Below, one piece after another: positions 8,621 through 18,681 of a stretch of DNA of 61,988 nt. A program made the position numbers and the translations under genes. How positions within the stretch are numbered: position 1 is the first letter of the stretch; every line of letters starts with the position of its first letter. Source of the DNA: an uncultured Paraglaciecola sp. (GTDB taxonomy: Bacteria > Pseudomonadota > Gammaproteobacteria > Enterobacterales > Alteromonadaceae); NCBI RefSeq assembly GCF_937123705.1, contig NZ_CAKZKO010000133.1, forward strand, positions 1 to 61,988, given 5' to 3'. Below the pieces are notes generated by a model. It had not been told where the DNA came from. It did no database searches and was given only the letters and a program-made list of their open reading frames with translations.

Positions 8621-10246
8621 TTAGACTTTAAATTGAGTCGCAATGGATTCTAAAACAGAAGCTAGACCTGATAGTTTTTCGCTGACTTCTGTTAGCTCCG
8701 AACTGGCACTATTTGATTCTTGGGTTTTTTCTTGAATATCCGCAACCGAATCAACCAAACGGCCTGATATTTCAATTTGCTGAGATGTGTCGCCCGCAAT
8801 TTCTTGGTTCATGCGATTTATTTGAGATACCGTCTCAGTAATATTTTTCAAGCTGTCTCCTGCATCGCTTGCTCTTTCAACGCTAACATTTACTTGATTT
8901 TGACTGCTTTCCATTTTTGAAACAGCATCTTTAGCTGACACTTGAAGCTCTTCAAGAATTTGGTTAATTTCTTCAGTAGACTCCTGGGTACGTAATGCCA
9001 AATTTCTAACTTCATCTGCAACTACTGCAAATCCTCTGCCTTGCTCACCGGCCCGTGCCGCTTCTATTGCCGCGTTGAGAGCGAGTAGGTTAGTTTGTTC
9101 TGCAATCCCTTTAATCACTTCAAGCACAACATTCACCTTAGATGAACCTTGTTCAAGCTTTAAAACTGCATCTGAAGACTCGGTAATGTTTTGTGCCAAG
9201 GACTGAATACTATCAATGGTTTTTTGAACATCATTTAGCCCATTGTTGGCACCTTCTTTGGCATCACCCGCTGAGGTTGATGCATTAGCGGCATTGTTAG
9301 AAATACGTTCAACACTTTGATTCATTTCATCTACTGAACTTTGTGATTGGTTACTACTAACCAGCTGTTGCTCAAAAATGGTTTGAGTACGACTGGTAAG
9401 CTGTTTAATGGCTGAGGCTGTTTCTGCCAAAGGAATAGCTGTCTCAACGGTTTGCTTAATGGTATTTTGTAGTTTTTCGATAAAAGTATTAAACCAGCGC
9501 ACCAGTTCGCCTATTTCATCTTGGCTGGCTGAATTAATTCGTCTAGTGAGATCGCCATCTTCTTCAGCTATTCGGCGCATTGAAACTATGATTTCATCAA
9601 TGCTACCTTTAATCCCGGTACTGATTGGCAGGGATACCGCAAACAAAAGCACTATTGTAATAACGCCAACAATAATGCCTATGGTAACAGTCGACTCCGT
9701 TTTTTCGTTGACACTATTAAATGCTTCAATAAACTCTTCGTTTCTCGCTTCATTAAACACTTTTAAGTCTTGCTGCAGTTTTTCGAGTCGTTCCGACATC
9801 TGCTGGCTTTTTTCAGCTAACGTAGAGTAATCAGCAGTGCCATCAACGATACTTTTAGAAAGCGCGTAGGCAAGTTGATAGTAACTTTCTAATTGTTTTA
9901 TCAACTCATTGATATTGCTAGTATTTGAAGAGTCGATTTCTGCGGCTTTATATAAGGTGTCTTTGAGTTCTTGATGTATAACATTGGCAGCATCAAGTTT
10001 GTCAGGTTCGGCCATACCTGCAGCGTCGCCTAATGTTTCTTTGATTTTTTCTAGTTTGATTAAACTTTCGGATGAGAACTGTAAAAGAGGGAATTGAATG
10101 TTCTTCGCATTGTGAAGAAGTACCAGGTTGTTATTCATTGCAAATAAGCTAATAAATAAGTAAATCATGAACCCTATTACACCAACGATTGGGATCATTA
10201 ATATTTTGAAGCGGATTGAGCGTTTAGAAAAAAAATTCACCAGCAA
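8621..10246 (-). CDS. Methyl-accepting chemotaxis protein
   Basis: 541 residues. TM1 at about 14-35, a ~150-residue periplasmic helical sensor (four-helix-bundle type), TM2 at about 187-208, then HAMP ([23 protein letters not shown]) and the signalling domain with the conserved hairpin tip ([20 protein letters not shown], then [14 protein letters not shown]). No CheR-tethering pentapeptide is visible at the C-terminus (ending ESIATQFKV). It is first in the operon with the porin and PstS-like protein, so it probably senses the same ligand, perhaps through the binding protein. Confidence 0.9.
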   Translation of the reverse strand: MLVNFFSKRSIRFKILMIPIVGVIGFMIYLFISLFAMNNNLVLLHNAKNIQFPLLQFSSESLIKLEKIKETLGDAAGMAEPDKLDAANVIHQELKDTLYKAAEIDSSNTSNINELIKQLESYYQLAYALSKSIVDGTADYSTLAEKSQQMSERLEKLQQDLKVFNEARNEEFIEAFNSVNEKTESTVTIGIIVGVITIVLLFAVSLPISTGIKGSIDEIIVSMRRIAEEDGDLTRRINSASQDEIGELVRWFNTFIEKLQNTIKQTVETAIPLAETASAIKQLTSRTQTIFEQQLVSSNQSQSSVDEMNQSVERISNNAANASTSAGDAKEGANNGLNDVQKTIDSIQSLAQNITESSDAVLKLEQGSSKVNVVLEVIKGIAEQTNLLALNAAIEAARAGEQGRGFAVVADEVRNLALRTQESTEEINQILEELQVSAKDAVSKMESSQNQVNVSVERASDAGDSLKNITETVSQINRMNQEIAGDTSQQIEISGRLVDSVADIQEKTQESNSASSELTEVSEKLSGLASVLESIATQFKV

Positions 10247-10416
10247 CTACCTCTAATTAAGTAAATTCAACAACTTAAATTTTAGTGTAGTCAAAGCTTT
10301 TTATTTAGCAAACAAGGATATACAGATGTTTGGGAAGGAAGAATTAAGTTATGTGCCCTAAATATAAAAAAACTTAGGGCTACATTTAAAGACAACGAAA
10401 AAAGTTAAAACATTCT

Positions 10417-10713
10417 CTATTTTTTTGGCAAATCGATTTTTTTCTCGTCGCTTTGTTTAAATAATACCAAAACGTGGCCTATCACTTGCAACTTAGTCGC
10501 CGCGGTTTCTCTAACGATGGCGTCAACAATTAACGATTTTTCTTCTTTATCGTCGGTCGGGATTTTTACCTTAATTAATTCATGGTGATTAATCGCCCCT
10601 TCAATTTCAGCCAAAACCCCTTCAGTTAGGCCATTGTTACCTAGTTGTACTACAGGTTTTAGTGCGTGGGCCAAGCCCTTTAAGTGCTGCTTTTGTTTGT
10701 TTGATAAAGTCAT
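10417..10713 (-). CDS. yhbY: YhbY-type CRM-domain RNA-binding protein
   Basis: 98 residues, one CRM domain: LSNKQKQHLKGLAHALKPVVQLG at the start and the GxxG-like LGNNGLTEGVLAEIEGAINHHELIKVKI, as in E. coli YhbY, which associates with pre-50S ribosomal particles. It is divergent from rlmE with a 107-bp shared promoter region, the conserved arrangement in gammaproteobacteria. Confidence 0.93.
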   Translation of the reverse strand: MTLSNKQKQHLKGLAHALKPVVQLGNNGLTEGVLAEIEGAINHHELIKVKIPTDDKEEKSLIVDAIVRETAATKLQVIGHVLVLFKQSDEKKIDLPKK

Positions 10714-10820
10714 TAGTTAGGTTTTCTTACAAATTTATTGATGATGTATGGTTGAAAAGCGCTATTCTAGCGCCATCTCACATTTATTCCTAATTTGAAT
10801 GCGGTGTTTTTGACAGTTAA

Positions 10821-11450
10821 ATGAGCAAAAATAAACAATCGGTTAGTAGCCAGCGTTGGTTAAAAGAGCATTTTGACGACAAATTTGTGAAAAAAGCGCA
10901 AAAACAGGGGTTGCGTTCAAGGGCTGGATTTAAGATAGAAGAAATTCAACACAAAGATGGTTTAATCAAACCCTCTATGACTGTGGTTGATTTAGGGGCT
11001 GCGCCCGGAGGTTGGTCGCAATATGCTGCTAAGGTAGTAGGTGATGATGGCTTAGTCATCGCTTGTGATATTTTAGCTATGGACCCTTTAATGGGAGTAG
11101 CATTTCTTCAGGGAGATTTTCGAGAAGAAAGTGTATTAAATGAATTGTTGAATAAAATTGATGGTAAAAACGTTGATGTGGTGATGTCTGATATGGCACC
11201 CAATATGAGCGGCAATGACGCTATCGATCAGGCTAAGTCTATGTACTTAGTAGAATTAGCCTTGGATATGTGCCATCAAGTACTGAAAAAAAACGGCAGT
11301 TTTGTGGTAAAAGTATTTATGGGAGCGGGCTTTGAAACCTTTATGAAGGATGTTCAAAATGCCTTCAAATCGGTTAAAACACGAAAACCAGAATCATCAA
11401 GAGCGCGTTCCAGAGAGGTTTATCTGGTGGCGACAGGATATAAATTATAG
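10821..11450 (+). CDS. rlmE: 23S rRNA 2'-O-ribose U2552 methyltransferase
   Basis: 209 residues, the family's usual length. The SAM-binding motif [15 protein letters not shown] is intact, and the K-D-K-E tetrad can be placed: K38 (RAGFK), the Asp of VMSDMAPN, the Lys of FVVKVFMG, and the Glu of RSREVYLV. It methylates U2552 in the A-loop of the large subunit. It is followed by ftsH, as in E. coli (rlmE-ftsH operon). Confidence 0.95.
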   Translation: MSKNKQSVSSQRWLKEHFDDKFVKKAQKQGLRSRAGFKIEEIQHKDGLIKPSMTVVDLGAAPGGWSQYAAKVVGDDGLVIACDILAMDPLMGVAFLQGDFREESVLNELLNKIDGKNVDVVMSDMAPNMSGNDAIDQAKSMYLVELALDMCHQVLKKNGSFVVKVFMGAGFETFMKDVQNAFKSVKTRKPESSRARSREVYLVATGYKL

Positions 11451-11543
11451 TAGTCTCGTCATCATTAAGTGGTACGCGATAAAAAGCGCGAGACGAAATT
11501 CATAGAGTCACAATGACTCTAGCAACAACAGAGGTTTAACAAC

Positions 11544-13496
11544 TTGAGCGACATGGCAAAAAATCTAATCTTATGGCTCGTTATCGCTGTGGTATTGATG
11601 TCGGTTTTCCAAAATTTTTCAGGCAATGAATCCCAGTCAACCAATACTGATTACACCATGTTTTTACGTGATGTCAGTAATGGTGTGGTTAGCAGTGCCA
11701 CTATCGACCGCAATACCGGGCAAATTAATGGTGTAAAACGTAATGGTGAGTCTTTCAATACCATTATTCCTTACACAGATTTAGCCTTGATGGACGAGTT
11801 GATTGAAAACAATGTGGCTGTGTTTGGTAAAGAGCCAGAAGAATCGTCAATTTTAACCTCGATATTTATATCTTGGTTCCCTATGTTGTTGTTGATTGGT
11901 GTGTGGATATTTTTTATGCGTCAAATGCAAGGCGGAGGCGGCGGCAAAGGCGCCATGTCATTTGGTAAAAGCAAAGCCCGTTTGTTAGGCGACGATCAGA
12001 TTAAAACCACCTTTGCCGATGTGGCAGGCTGTGATGAAGCTAAAGAAGATGTTTCTGAGTTAGTGGATTTTCTGCGTGACCCTACTAAATTTCAAAAGTT
12101 AGGCGGCCGGATCCCAACAGGTGTGCTTATGGTAGGCCCTCCAGGAACAGGTAAAACCCTGTTAGCTAAAGCGATTGCCGGTGAAGCAAAAGTACCGTTT
12201 TTTACGATATCGGGTTCAGATTTTGTAGAAATGTTTGTAGGTGTGGGTGCATCTCGTGTGCGTGACATGTTTGAACAAGCTAAAAAATCATCTCCTTGTA
12301 TCATCTTTATCGATGAAATTGATGCAGTAGGCCGTCAACGTGGTGCTGGCGTAGGCGGTGGTCACGATGAAAGAGAACAAACCCTTAACCAAATGTTAGT
12401 TGAAATGGATGGTTTTGAAGGTAACGAAGGCGTGATTGTGATTGCTGCCACTAACCGTCCAGATGTATTGGACCCGGCATTATTACGTCCAGGGCGTTTT
12501 GACCGTCAAGTTACTGTTGGTTTGCCTGACATTAGAGGGCGCGAGCAAATCCTTAAAGTGCATATGCGTAAGGTGCCACTGGGTGACAATGTTGAAGCTA
12601 GCTTAATTGCTCGCGGTACACCGGGTTTTTCTGGCGCTGACTTGGCCAACCTAGTGAACGAAGCCGCGCTATTTGCCGCACGTTCAGGTAGAAAAACAGT
12701 GTCTATGGATGAATTTGATAAAGCCAAAGACAAAATCATGATGGGCTCTGAGCGCAAGGGTATGGTGATGTCTGAGGAAGAAAAAACCAATACTGCCTAC
12801 CATGAAGCAGGGCATGCAATAGTAGGACGTATGGTACCTGAGCACGATCCGGTTTATAAAGTATCTATTATTCCTAGAGGTAGGGCTTTAGGTGTGACTA
12901 TGTATTTGCCCGAACAAGACAGATATAGCCACAGCAAACAACACCTCGAAAGCATGATATCGAGCTTATTCGGCGGGCGTATCGCTGAAAACATGACATT
13001 AGGCGAGGAAGGCGTAACCACAGGTGCATCTAACGATATCGAACGTGCTACCGATATTGCCCGTAAAATGGTAACCCAGTGGGGCTTATCTTCAAAAATG
13101 GGACCTATGCTATACGCTGAAGAAGACGGCGAAGTGTTTCTTGGACGCAGTATGTCAAAATCTAAGAATATGTCTGACGATACCGCACGTGCTATTGATG
13201 CGGAAATTAAGTCTATTATTGACCGCAATTACGAACGGGCAGAAAAAATTCTAGAAGAAAATCGTGATGTTCTGGAAACCATGAAAGACTGTTTAATGAA
13301 ATACGAAACCATTGACGCGAAACAAATCGATGATCTAATGGCCAGAAAAGAACCTAGACCGCCAGCAGATTGGATTAGAGATAACAAAGATGATGGCAAC
13401 ACACCTTCGGGCGGTGCTACTGTCACAGGCTCTGATAAGAAAGATGGCAAGCCTAGTGAGCCCAATGTAGGCGATCCAAGCGACGCAACTAGCTAA
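11544..13496 (+). CDS. ftsH: ATP-dependent zinc metalloprotease FtsH
   Basis: 650 residues. Two TM segments (about 7-24 and 103-123) bound a periplasmic domain. AAA module: Walker A GPPGTGKT (198-205), Walker [13 protein letters not shown] ending RPGRFDRQ. Zinc site HEAGH (420-424). The frame starts with TTG (11544), preceded by GAGG 9 bp upstream; the first ATG, three codons later, is 18 bp from it. The encoded [12 protein letters not shown] matches the known alternative TTG start of E. coli ftsH, so TTG is likely used. It degrades misassembled membrane proteins and regulators such as LpxC. The C-terminal tail is acidic/Ser-rich and low-complexity. Confidence 0.97.
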   Translation: MSDMAKNLILWLVIAVVLMSVFQNFSGNESQSTNTDYTMFLRDVSNGVVSSATIDRNTGQINGVKRNGESFNTIIPYTDLALMDELIENNVAVFGKEPEESSILTSIFISWFPMLLLIGVWIFFMRQMQGGGGGKGAMSFGKSKARLLGDDQIKTTFADVAGCDEAKEDVSELVDFLRDPTKFQKLGGRIPTGVLMVGPPGTGKTLLAKAIAGEAKVPFFTISGSDFVEMFVGVGASRVRDMFEQAKKSSPCIIFIDEIDAVGRQRGAGVGGGHDEREQTLNQMLVEMDGFEGNEGVIVIAATNRPDVLDPALLRPGRFDRQVTVGLPDIRGREQILKVHMRKVPLGDNVEASLIARGTPGFSGADLANLVNEAALFAARSGRKTVSMDEFDKAKDKIMMGSERKGMVMSEEEKTNTAYHEAGHAIVGRMVPEHDPVYKVSIIPRGRALGVTMYLPEQDRYSHSKQHLESMISSLFGGRIAENMTLGEEGVTTGASNDIERATDIARKMVTQWGLSSKMGPMLYAEEDGEVFLGRSMSKSKNMSDDTARAIDAEIKSIIDRNYERAEKILEENRDVLETMKDCLMKYETIDAKQIDDLMARKEPRPPADWIRDNKDDGNTPSGGATVTGSDKKDGKPSEPNVGDPSDATS

Positions 13497-13517
13497 GATT
13501 AGTGGATGTAATAAAAG

Positions 13518-13550
13518 CGCTTTGTTGATGATTCAGCAAGGCGTTTTTTT
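13518..13550 (+). terminator. Rho-independent terminator after ftsH
   Basis: Arms CGCTTTGTTGA (13518-13528) and TCAGCAAGGCG (13533-13543), 11 pairs with two G-U wobbles, loop TGAT, then seven T. It separates rlmE-ftsH from folP. Confidence 0.85.
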
Positions 13551-13591
13551 ATGGATACGCTCTCAAATCTTGAACAAACTATCGAGGCTTT

Positions 13592-14434
13592 ATGCAATTT
13601 AAAGATAACTGCTTAGATTTATCGACCCCGAAAGTTATGGGAATATTAAATGTTACGCCGGATTCATTTTCTGACGGTGGCGCTTTTGATGTACTCGAAA
13701 ATGCCCTGACACAAGCCGAATTAATGCTGTCAGAAGGCGCCGATATTATCGATATTGGTGGCGAGTCTACAAGGCCTGGTGCTAAAGATGTATCGCTACA
13801 ACAAGAGCTGGATCGCGTCATTCCAGTAATAGAGGCAATAAAACAAAGATTCGATACGGTTATCTCCATAGACACCAGCAAAGCACATGTAATGACAGCA
13901 GCGGTTAAGGCTGGTGCTGGTCTGATTAATGATGTGAGGGCATTGCAAGAACCGAGCGCTCTAGCTGCAGCAGCCAATGCCAAGGTGCCAGTTTGCCTGA
14001 TGCATATGCAAGGTCAACCTAGGGAAATGCAACATAATCCAAGGTATGGTGATGTGGTGCAAGACGTAATGCAGTTTTTACAACAACGTATTGAGCGTTG
14101 TTTAGAGGCGGGTATTGCCCAGTCACAACTTATTGTTGACCCCGGTTTTGGTTTTGGAAAATCCCTAGAGCATAATTATCAGCTATTGGCTAATTTAGAA
14201 GTATTTCAGCAGCTTAATGTGCCGGTTTTAGCTGGGATGTCCCGAAAATCTATGTTGGGCAACCTGTTAAATCGAGACGTAGAGCAACGCTTAGCCGGCA
14301 ATATTGCGGTGGCCACAGTGGCACTGCAAAAAAGAGCACAAATAATTAGAGTGCATGATGTTAAAGAGACAGTAGATGCTGTTAAAGTAACGCAAATGAT
14401 AAACGCTTACAGGAACAACAATAATGAGCGATAG
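13592..14434 (+). CDS. folP: Dihydropteroate synthase
   Basis: 280 residues. Contains the DHPS signature [14 protein letters not shown] (17-30), [14 protein letters not shown], the SIDTSK strand and [16 protein letters not shown]. It joins p-aminobenzoate to hydroxymethyl-dihydropterin diphosphate in folate synthesis and is the sulfonamide target. It overlaps glmM by 11 bp, the conserved folP-glmM arrangement. Confidence 0.96.
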   Translation: MQFKDNCLDLSTPKVMGILNVTPDSFSDGGAFDVLENALTQAELMLSEGADIIDIGGESTRPGAKDVSLQQELDRVIPVIEAIKQRFDTVISIDTSKAHVMTAAVKAGAGLINDVRALQEPSALAAAANAKVPVCLMHMQGQPREMQHNPRYGDVVQDVMQFLQQRIERCLEAGIAQSQLIVDPGFGFGKSLEHNYQLLANLEVFQQLNVPVLAGMSRKSMLGNLLNRDVEQRLAGNIAVATVALQKRAQIIRVHDVKETVDAVKVTQMINAYRNNNNER

Positions 14435-15764
14435 AAAATATTTTGGTACGGATGGAATACGCGGCAAAGTGGGTGAAAGCATGATTAACCCAGAGTTTGT
14501 GATGAAACTCGGTTGGGCTGCGGGCAAGATATTGGCCGGTCAAGGAACCAACAACGTGTTAATAGGCAAAGATACGCGCATTTCAGGTTATATGTTGGAG
14601 TCTGCCTTAGAAGCGGGTTTGTCTGCCGCGGGGATCAATATTGGGTTACTCGGCCCTATGCCCACACCTGCTATTGCCTATCTAACCAAAACCTTTCGCT
14701 CTGAAGCCGGTATTGTTATTAGTGCCTCACATAATCCTTATTACGATAATGGTATTAAGTTTTTCTCTGCCGATGGCATGAAGTTAGACGATGATATTGA
14801 GATTGCCATCGAAGCAATGATGGATAAACCTATGGAATGTGTTGCATCAGATAAATTGGGCAAAGCAGTACGTATTGCCGATGCGCCTGGGCGTTATATC
14901 GAATTTTGTAAAGGTAATTTCCCTTCGGCACTATCGCTTAAGGGCTTAAAAATAGTGGTCGATTGCGCACATGGTGCAACCTATCACATTGCACCTAACG
15001 TACTTAGTGAGTTAGGTGCAGAAGTGATTGAAATTGGCGCTGAACCCGATGGTTTAAACATTAACCAGAAAGTGGGCGCAACTTCAATGAAGGCTGTAAC
15101 CGAAAGCGTTGTTGAGAATAAAGCTGATTTGGGTTTTGCACTCGATGGAGATGGCGACCGCTTAATGCTAGTCGATCACAAAGGTAACGTGATCGATGGT
15201 GACCAAATTGTATATATCATCGCCAGAGACGCCCTTAAAACAGGACGCTTAAAAGGCGGAGTGGTGGGTACAGTCATGAGTAACTTAGGTTTAGAAGTTG
15301 CATTAGGAACCTTAGGTATTCCATTTGTTCGCAGTAAAGTAGGGGATCGCCATGTTATGGAACTACTCAAACAAAAGGATTGGCTAATTGGTGGTGAAAG
15401 CTCTGGCCATGTTCTAAACCTAGCCGCAGCTTCAACCGGAGACGGAATAGTAGCGGGGTTGCAAGTCTTAGCGGCCATGTTAACGGCCGAAATGACCCTA
15501 CATGAATTGAGCCGAGGGATGAGCAAGTATCCTCAAACTTTAATTAATGTGAGGTTTTCTGAAGGCACGACACCTCTTGAAGACAAAGCCGTTAAACAAG
15601 CTGTTCTTGATGCAGAAAAAGCTCTGGGTGACAAAGGCCGTGTTTTATTACGTAAAAGTGGCACCGAGCCCCTTGTTAGAGTCATGGTAGAAGCCCATGA
15701 TGAACAGGATTCGAGTAGCTGGGCCGAGCATATAGCCAGTGCTGTGCGTAAAGTAACCGTTTAG
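14424..15764 (+). CDS. glmM: Phosphoglucosamine mutase
   Basis: 446 residues. Phosphoserine loop ISASHNP with S102, metal loop DGDGDR near residue 240, sugar-binding GGESSGH, and phosphate-binding [12 protein letters not shown] near the C-terminus. It converts glucosamine-6-phosphate to glucosamine-1-phosphate for UDP-GlcNAc synthesis. Translation is probably coupled to folP through the 11-bp overlap. Confidence 0.96.
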   Translation: MSDRKYFGTDGIRGKVGESMINPEFVMKLGWAAGKILAGQGTNNVLIGKDTRISGYMLESALEAGLSAAGINIGLLGPMPTPAIAYLTKTFRSEAGIVISASHNPYYDNGIKFFSADGMKLDDDIEIAIEAMMDKPMECVASDKLGKAVRIADAPGRYIEFCKGNFPSALSLKGLKIVVDCAHGATYHIAPNVLSELGAEVIEIGAEPDGLNINQKVGATSMKAVTESVVENKADLGFALDGDGDRLMLVDHKGNVIDGDQIVYIIARDALKTGRLKGGVVGTVMSNLGLEVALGTLGIPFVRSKVGDRHVMELLKQKDWLIGGESSGHVLNLAAASTGDGIVAGLQVLAAMLTAEMTLHELSRGMSKYPQTLINVRFSEGTTPLEDKAVKQAVLDAEKALGDKGRVLLRKSGTEPLVRVMVEAHDEQDSSSWAEHIASAVRKVTV

Positions 15765-15864
15765 TCGGCTTTACTGGGTAATATTAACCGCAGCCACTTG
15801 TATATTGCCATTGGGTTAGTTAATATCTCGCGCGCTTTTTTATTGGCGTTTGAAGGAGCATAAC

Positions 15865-16611
15865 TTGCAAACAAATAATCGTAGACAGTTGGTCGCCGGT
15901 AATTGGAAAATGAATGGCGATAAAACACTGGTTAAGCAAATGCAGCAAAGCCTAGCGGAAGCCAGTCTCGACAATATGGACGTGGTGATTTGTCCACCTT
16001 TTCCATATTTGGAATTGTTTGCAAATACAGTGAAATTAGGCTCCCAAAATATCAGCCAATTTGACTCGGGGGCCCACACTGGTGAAGTGTCGGTTGCCAT
16101 GCTTAAAGAGTTTAACTGCCACTATGTGATTGTTGGACATTCAGAGCGTCGTGCAGATAACAACGAGTCTGATGCAGTGGTTGCGTTAAAAGTTGAACAA
16201 GGGTTAAAGGCGAATCTGACCCCTATTTTATGTGTGGGCGAACCTGAAGACGTGCGAGAAAACGGCACACTATTCGATTATATCGCCGCGCAGCTAGATG
16301 CCGTATTGCAGCAAGTAGGTATCCAGCAGTTTGCAAAAATGGTGTTAGCCTACGAGCCTATTTGGGCCATAGGTACTGGTAAAACCGCAAGTCCAACGCA
16401 AGCCCAAGAAGTACATGCTTTTATCCGCGGATATTTAGCGAAACAAGATACAAATATTGCGGCCAATATCGTTATTTTATATGGCGGCAGTGTTAAAGGT
16501 AGTAACGCCCAAGAATTATTTTCTCAGGCAGATGTAGACGGTGGTTTAATTGGCGGAGCCAGTTTAAATCCAGAAGATTTTTTAAGTATTTGCCAAGCGG
16601 CAAATCAATAG
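15865..16611 (+). CDS. tpiA: Triosephosphate isomerase
   Basis: 248 residues. A strong AAGGAG (15853-15858) sits 6 bp before a TTG at 15865, so I choose that start; the longer frame from TTG 15850 would contain the ribosome site. Active-site elements: NWKMNG at the N-terminus (Lys15), the catalytic His in YVIVGHSERR, the catalytic Glu in LAYEPIWAIGTG, and the phosphate-gripping YGGSVKGSN and GLIGGASL. secG follows, its Shine-Dalgarno overlapping the tpiA stop. Confidence 0.95.
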   Translation: MQTNNRRQLVAGNWKMNGDKTLVKQMQQSLAEASLDNMDVVICPPFPYLELFANTVKLGSQNISQFDSGAHTGEVSVAMLKEFNCHYVIVGHSERRADNNESDAVVALKVEQGLKANLTPILCVGEPEDVRENGTLFDYIAAQLDAVLQQVGIQQFAKMVLAYEPIWAIGTGKTASPTQAQEVHAFIRGYLAKQDTNIAANIVILYGGSVKGSNAQELFSQADVDGGLIGGASLNPEDFLSICQAANQ

Positions 16612-16619
16612 AGGCACAC

Positions 16620-17021
16620 ATGGTTTTTTACGAAATATTAGTTATTGTTTATTTGATAGTTGCAGTGATGTTGATTGGTTTTGTGTTGATCCAACAAGGA
16701 AAAGGCGCTGGAATGGGCGCATCTTTCGGAAGTGGTGGCTCAAATACGGTTTTTGGTTCAACAGGATCGGGTAACTTTTTAACTAGAACTACCGCGATAC
16801 TGGCAACATTATTTTTTATTATTAGTTTGATTTTAGGTAATCAAACCGCCGATAAAGAAAAAGCAGTCGACGAATGGCAAAACCTAGAAGTGCCTGTTAC
16901 TGAACAAGCGGTTGATTCTGACGTACCCGTGACTGAAGAAACTGAACAGTCAATGCAATCTACAGCAGATGATGTACCTGTTACAGAAGCACCTAAGGAA
17001 GACGACATACCTAACCCTTAA
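16620..17021 (+). CDS. secG: Sec translocase subunit SecG with an acidic repeat tail
   Basis: 133 residues from ATG 16620, with GAGG at 16611-16614 overlapping the tpiA stop. Two TM helices (about 3-23 and 52-72) with the conserved FVLIQQGKGAGMGASFG and GSTGSGNFLTR between them, as in SecG of SecYEG. After the second helix comes a ~55-residue acidic tail with three copies of a VPVTE motif (EVPVTEQ, DVPVTEE, DVPVTEA), absent from the short E. coli protein. The next element is tRNA-Leu, the same order as in E. coli. Confidence 0.93.
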   Translation: MVFYEILVIVYLIVAVMLIGFVLIQQGKGAGMGASFGSGGSNTVFGSTGSGNFLTRTTAILATLFFIISLILGNQTADKEKAVDEWQNLEVPVTEQAVDSDVPVTEETEQSMQSTADDVPVTEAPKEDDIPNP

Positions 17022-17038
17022 TAGGTAAGACTAAATTT

Positions 17039-17123
17039 GCGGATGTGGTGGAATTGGTAGACACGCAGCCTTGAGGGGGCTGTGGCTTAGGCCGTGAGAG
17101 TTCGAGTCTCTCCATCCGCACCA
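17039..17123 (+). tRNA. leuU: tRNA-Leu (GAG anticodon)
   Basis: 85 nt including encoded CCA. Acceptor arms GCGGATG (17039-17045) and CATCCGC (17113-17119); anticodon stem CAGCC/GGCTG with loop TTGAGGG, giving GAG; a long variable arm and T-loop TTCGAGTC, a class II tRNA. It lies directly after secG, as leuU does in E. coli. The 3' end is the integration target of the island that follows. Confidence 0.97.
17102..17114. repeat. attL core (tRNA side)
   Basis: 13 bp within the 3' part of tRNA-Leu, repeated exactly at 29295-29307. Typical target for P4-type tyrosine integrases. The tRNA is kept intact on this side. Confidence 0.8.
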
Positions 17124-17151
17124 TAACAAGGTTCTATAAGAACCAAATAAG

Positions 17152-17190
17152 ACCCGAAAGGCCCATAAAACAAGCCTTTCGGGTTTTTTT
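17152..17190 (+). terminator. Terminator after tRNA-Leu
   Basis: Arms ACCCGAAAGGC (17152-17162) and GCCTTTCGGGT (17174-17184), 11 perfect pairs, followed by a run of T. It ends the secG-tRNA transcript and lies just inside the island. Confidence 0.9.
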
Positions 17191-17233
17191 ATGTCCGATA
17201 GTGTCCGATATGCCTTAGTGACATCCAACGATC

Positions 17234-17289
17234 TTAGTGGTATTTTTAGTGGTATCGGAGTCAAGGCTGAAAAAGCGATACCACTAAAA
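17234..17289. promoter_or_regulatory. Inverted repeat overlapping the integrase start (operator or arm-type sites)
   Basis: Perfect 14-bp arms TTTTAGTGGTATCG (17244-17257) and CGATACCACTAAAA (17276-17289); a third copy of the core, TTAGTGGTAT, is direct at 17234-17243. The right arm ends on the A of the integrase ATG (17289-17291). Similar AGTGGTA sequence recurs near the right end of the island (about 29220-29236). The placement suits either autorepression of the integrase or integrase arm binding. Confidence 0.6.
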
Positions 17290-18530
17290 TGGCTAGAAAG
17301 ACCGCCCCACTTACCAATACGCAAGTTAAACAAGCCAAACCAAGCGAGAAGCAGCGCAAGCTTTCAGATGGAGAAGGTTTGCAGTTATGGGTTAAACCTA
17401 ATGGTTCAAAATTGTGGATGTTAGATTATACTCACCCAGTTACAGGTAAACGCTCATCAATAGCGTTTGGCCCATATCCAGCCTTGTCATTAGCAGAAGC
17501 TCGCAAAAAACGATCAGAAGCTAAAGAGCTTATCGTCAGCGGACTTGATCCCAAAGAACACAAAGATGATTTACTACGCCAAAGTCAACTTGCAGCGAGC
17601 CACACATTAAAAAGTGTGGCTACCGACTGGTTTGCTATTAAACAATCTAAGATCGCTGAAACAACCTCTCGAAGCTTATGGCGTAATTTTGAAAATCATG
17701 TATTTCCAAAGCTAGGACATAGGCCAATAGATAAACTGCTTGCACCTGAAGTGATCAGCGTATTAAAGCCCCTAGCAGCCAAAGGAAGCCTAGAAACCAC
17801 AAGTAAAGTGATAGGGCATATAAACGAAGTTATGCGCTATGCGGTCAATACAGGCTTGCTACATCACAATTCACTTGCAGGTATTCGTAGTGCGTTTGAT
17901 ACGCCTAAAGTAACCCACATGCCAACCTTAAAACCTGAAGAGCTCCCAGAGCTTATGAAGGCCATTAATTACGCAAGTATTAAGTTAGTGACTAGATGTT
18001 TAATAGAATGGCAATTACACACTATGGTACGTCCTAGAGAGGCGGCTGAAGCAAAGTGGTCTGAAATTGATTTTGAAAATGGGTGGTGGGTAATACCTGC
18101 AGAGCGTATGAAAATGAAAGTTGAACATACCGTACCCTTAACCCCACAAGTGCTTGCCATATTAGAAATTGTTAAGCCTGTTAGCGGCCACCGAGAGTAT
18201 ATCTTTCCTTCGGATAGGCAACCCACTAAACCAAGCAATCCAGAAACAGCCAACAAAGCATTACAGCGTATGGGATTTAAAGGACGATTAGTGGCTCATG
18301 GCATGCGAGCTATAGCCAGCACAACACTTAATGAGCAAGGCTTTGATGGCGATATCATAGAATCTGCGTTAGCACACCAAGAGCAAAATGAGGTGAGAAG
18401 GGCGTATAACAGAACCCAGTATTTAGAACGAAGAAAGTCGTTGATGTGCTGGTGGTCCGAACATATTGAAAATGCAATGACGGGTAAAAGTCCTAAAGCA
18501 ACAAATGTTAAACATTTAAGAATAGGTTAA
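17289..18530 (+). CDS. int: P4-type tyrosine integrase
   Basis: 413 residues. N-terminal DUF4102 region (KLSDGEGLQLWVKPNG, FGPYPALSLAEARKKR), a SAM-like core-binding domain, then the catalytic domain with Arg in MVRPREAAEAKW, HGMR, LAHQ and the nucleophile Tyr in RRAYNRTQY. It catalyses site-specific recombination at the tRNA-Leu 3' end. The ATG overlaps the inverted repeat described above, and no clear Shine-Dalgarno is visible. Confidence 0.95.
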   Translation: MARKTAPLTNTQVKQAKPSEKQRKLSDGEGLQLWVKPNGSKLWMLDYTHPVTGKRSSIAFGPYPALSLAEARKKRSEAKELIVSGLDPKEHKDDLLRQSQLAASHTLKSVATDWFAIKQSKIAETTSRSLWRNFENHVFPKLGHRPIDKLLAPEVISVLKPLAAKGSLETTSKVIGHINEVMRYAVNTGLLHHNSLAGIRSAFDTPKVTHMPTLKPEELPELMKAINYASIKLVTRCLIEWQLHTMVRPREAAEAKWSEIDFENGWWVIPAERMKMKVEHTVPLTPQVLAILEIVKPVSGHREYIFPSDRQPTKPSNPETANKALQRMGFKGRLVAHGMRAIASTTLNEQGFDGDIIESALAHQEQNEVRRAYNRTQYLERRKSLMCWWSEHIENAMTGKSPKATNVKHLRIG

Positions 18531-18681
18531 GTCTATAAAGCTTTGTGTTTAGCTTTAGAAAAAGACTTAAATTACGGGATACTAAATCCAACTAGTTGTT
18601 ATTACTTATTATTTTAAAGTGTTACGTTGACAAAATAGCTTGAAAATTGCACTTTAAATAAAGTGTTATGGAAAATTTAGT

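Noticed and set aside
9408..9830. 140-codon ORF antisense to the chemoreceptor
   Set aside because: Serine/isoleucine-rich shadow of a coiled-coil gene, with no ribosome site.
12092..13465. Several minus-strand ORFs inside ftsH
   Set aside because: FtsH is unequivocal on the plus strand; these are complements of conserved AAA codons.
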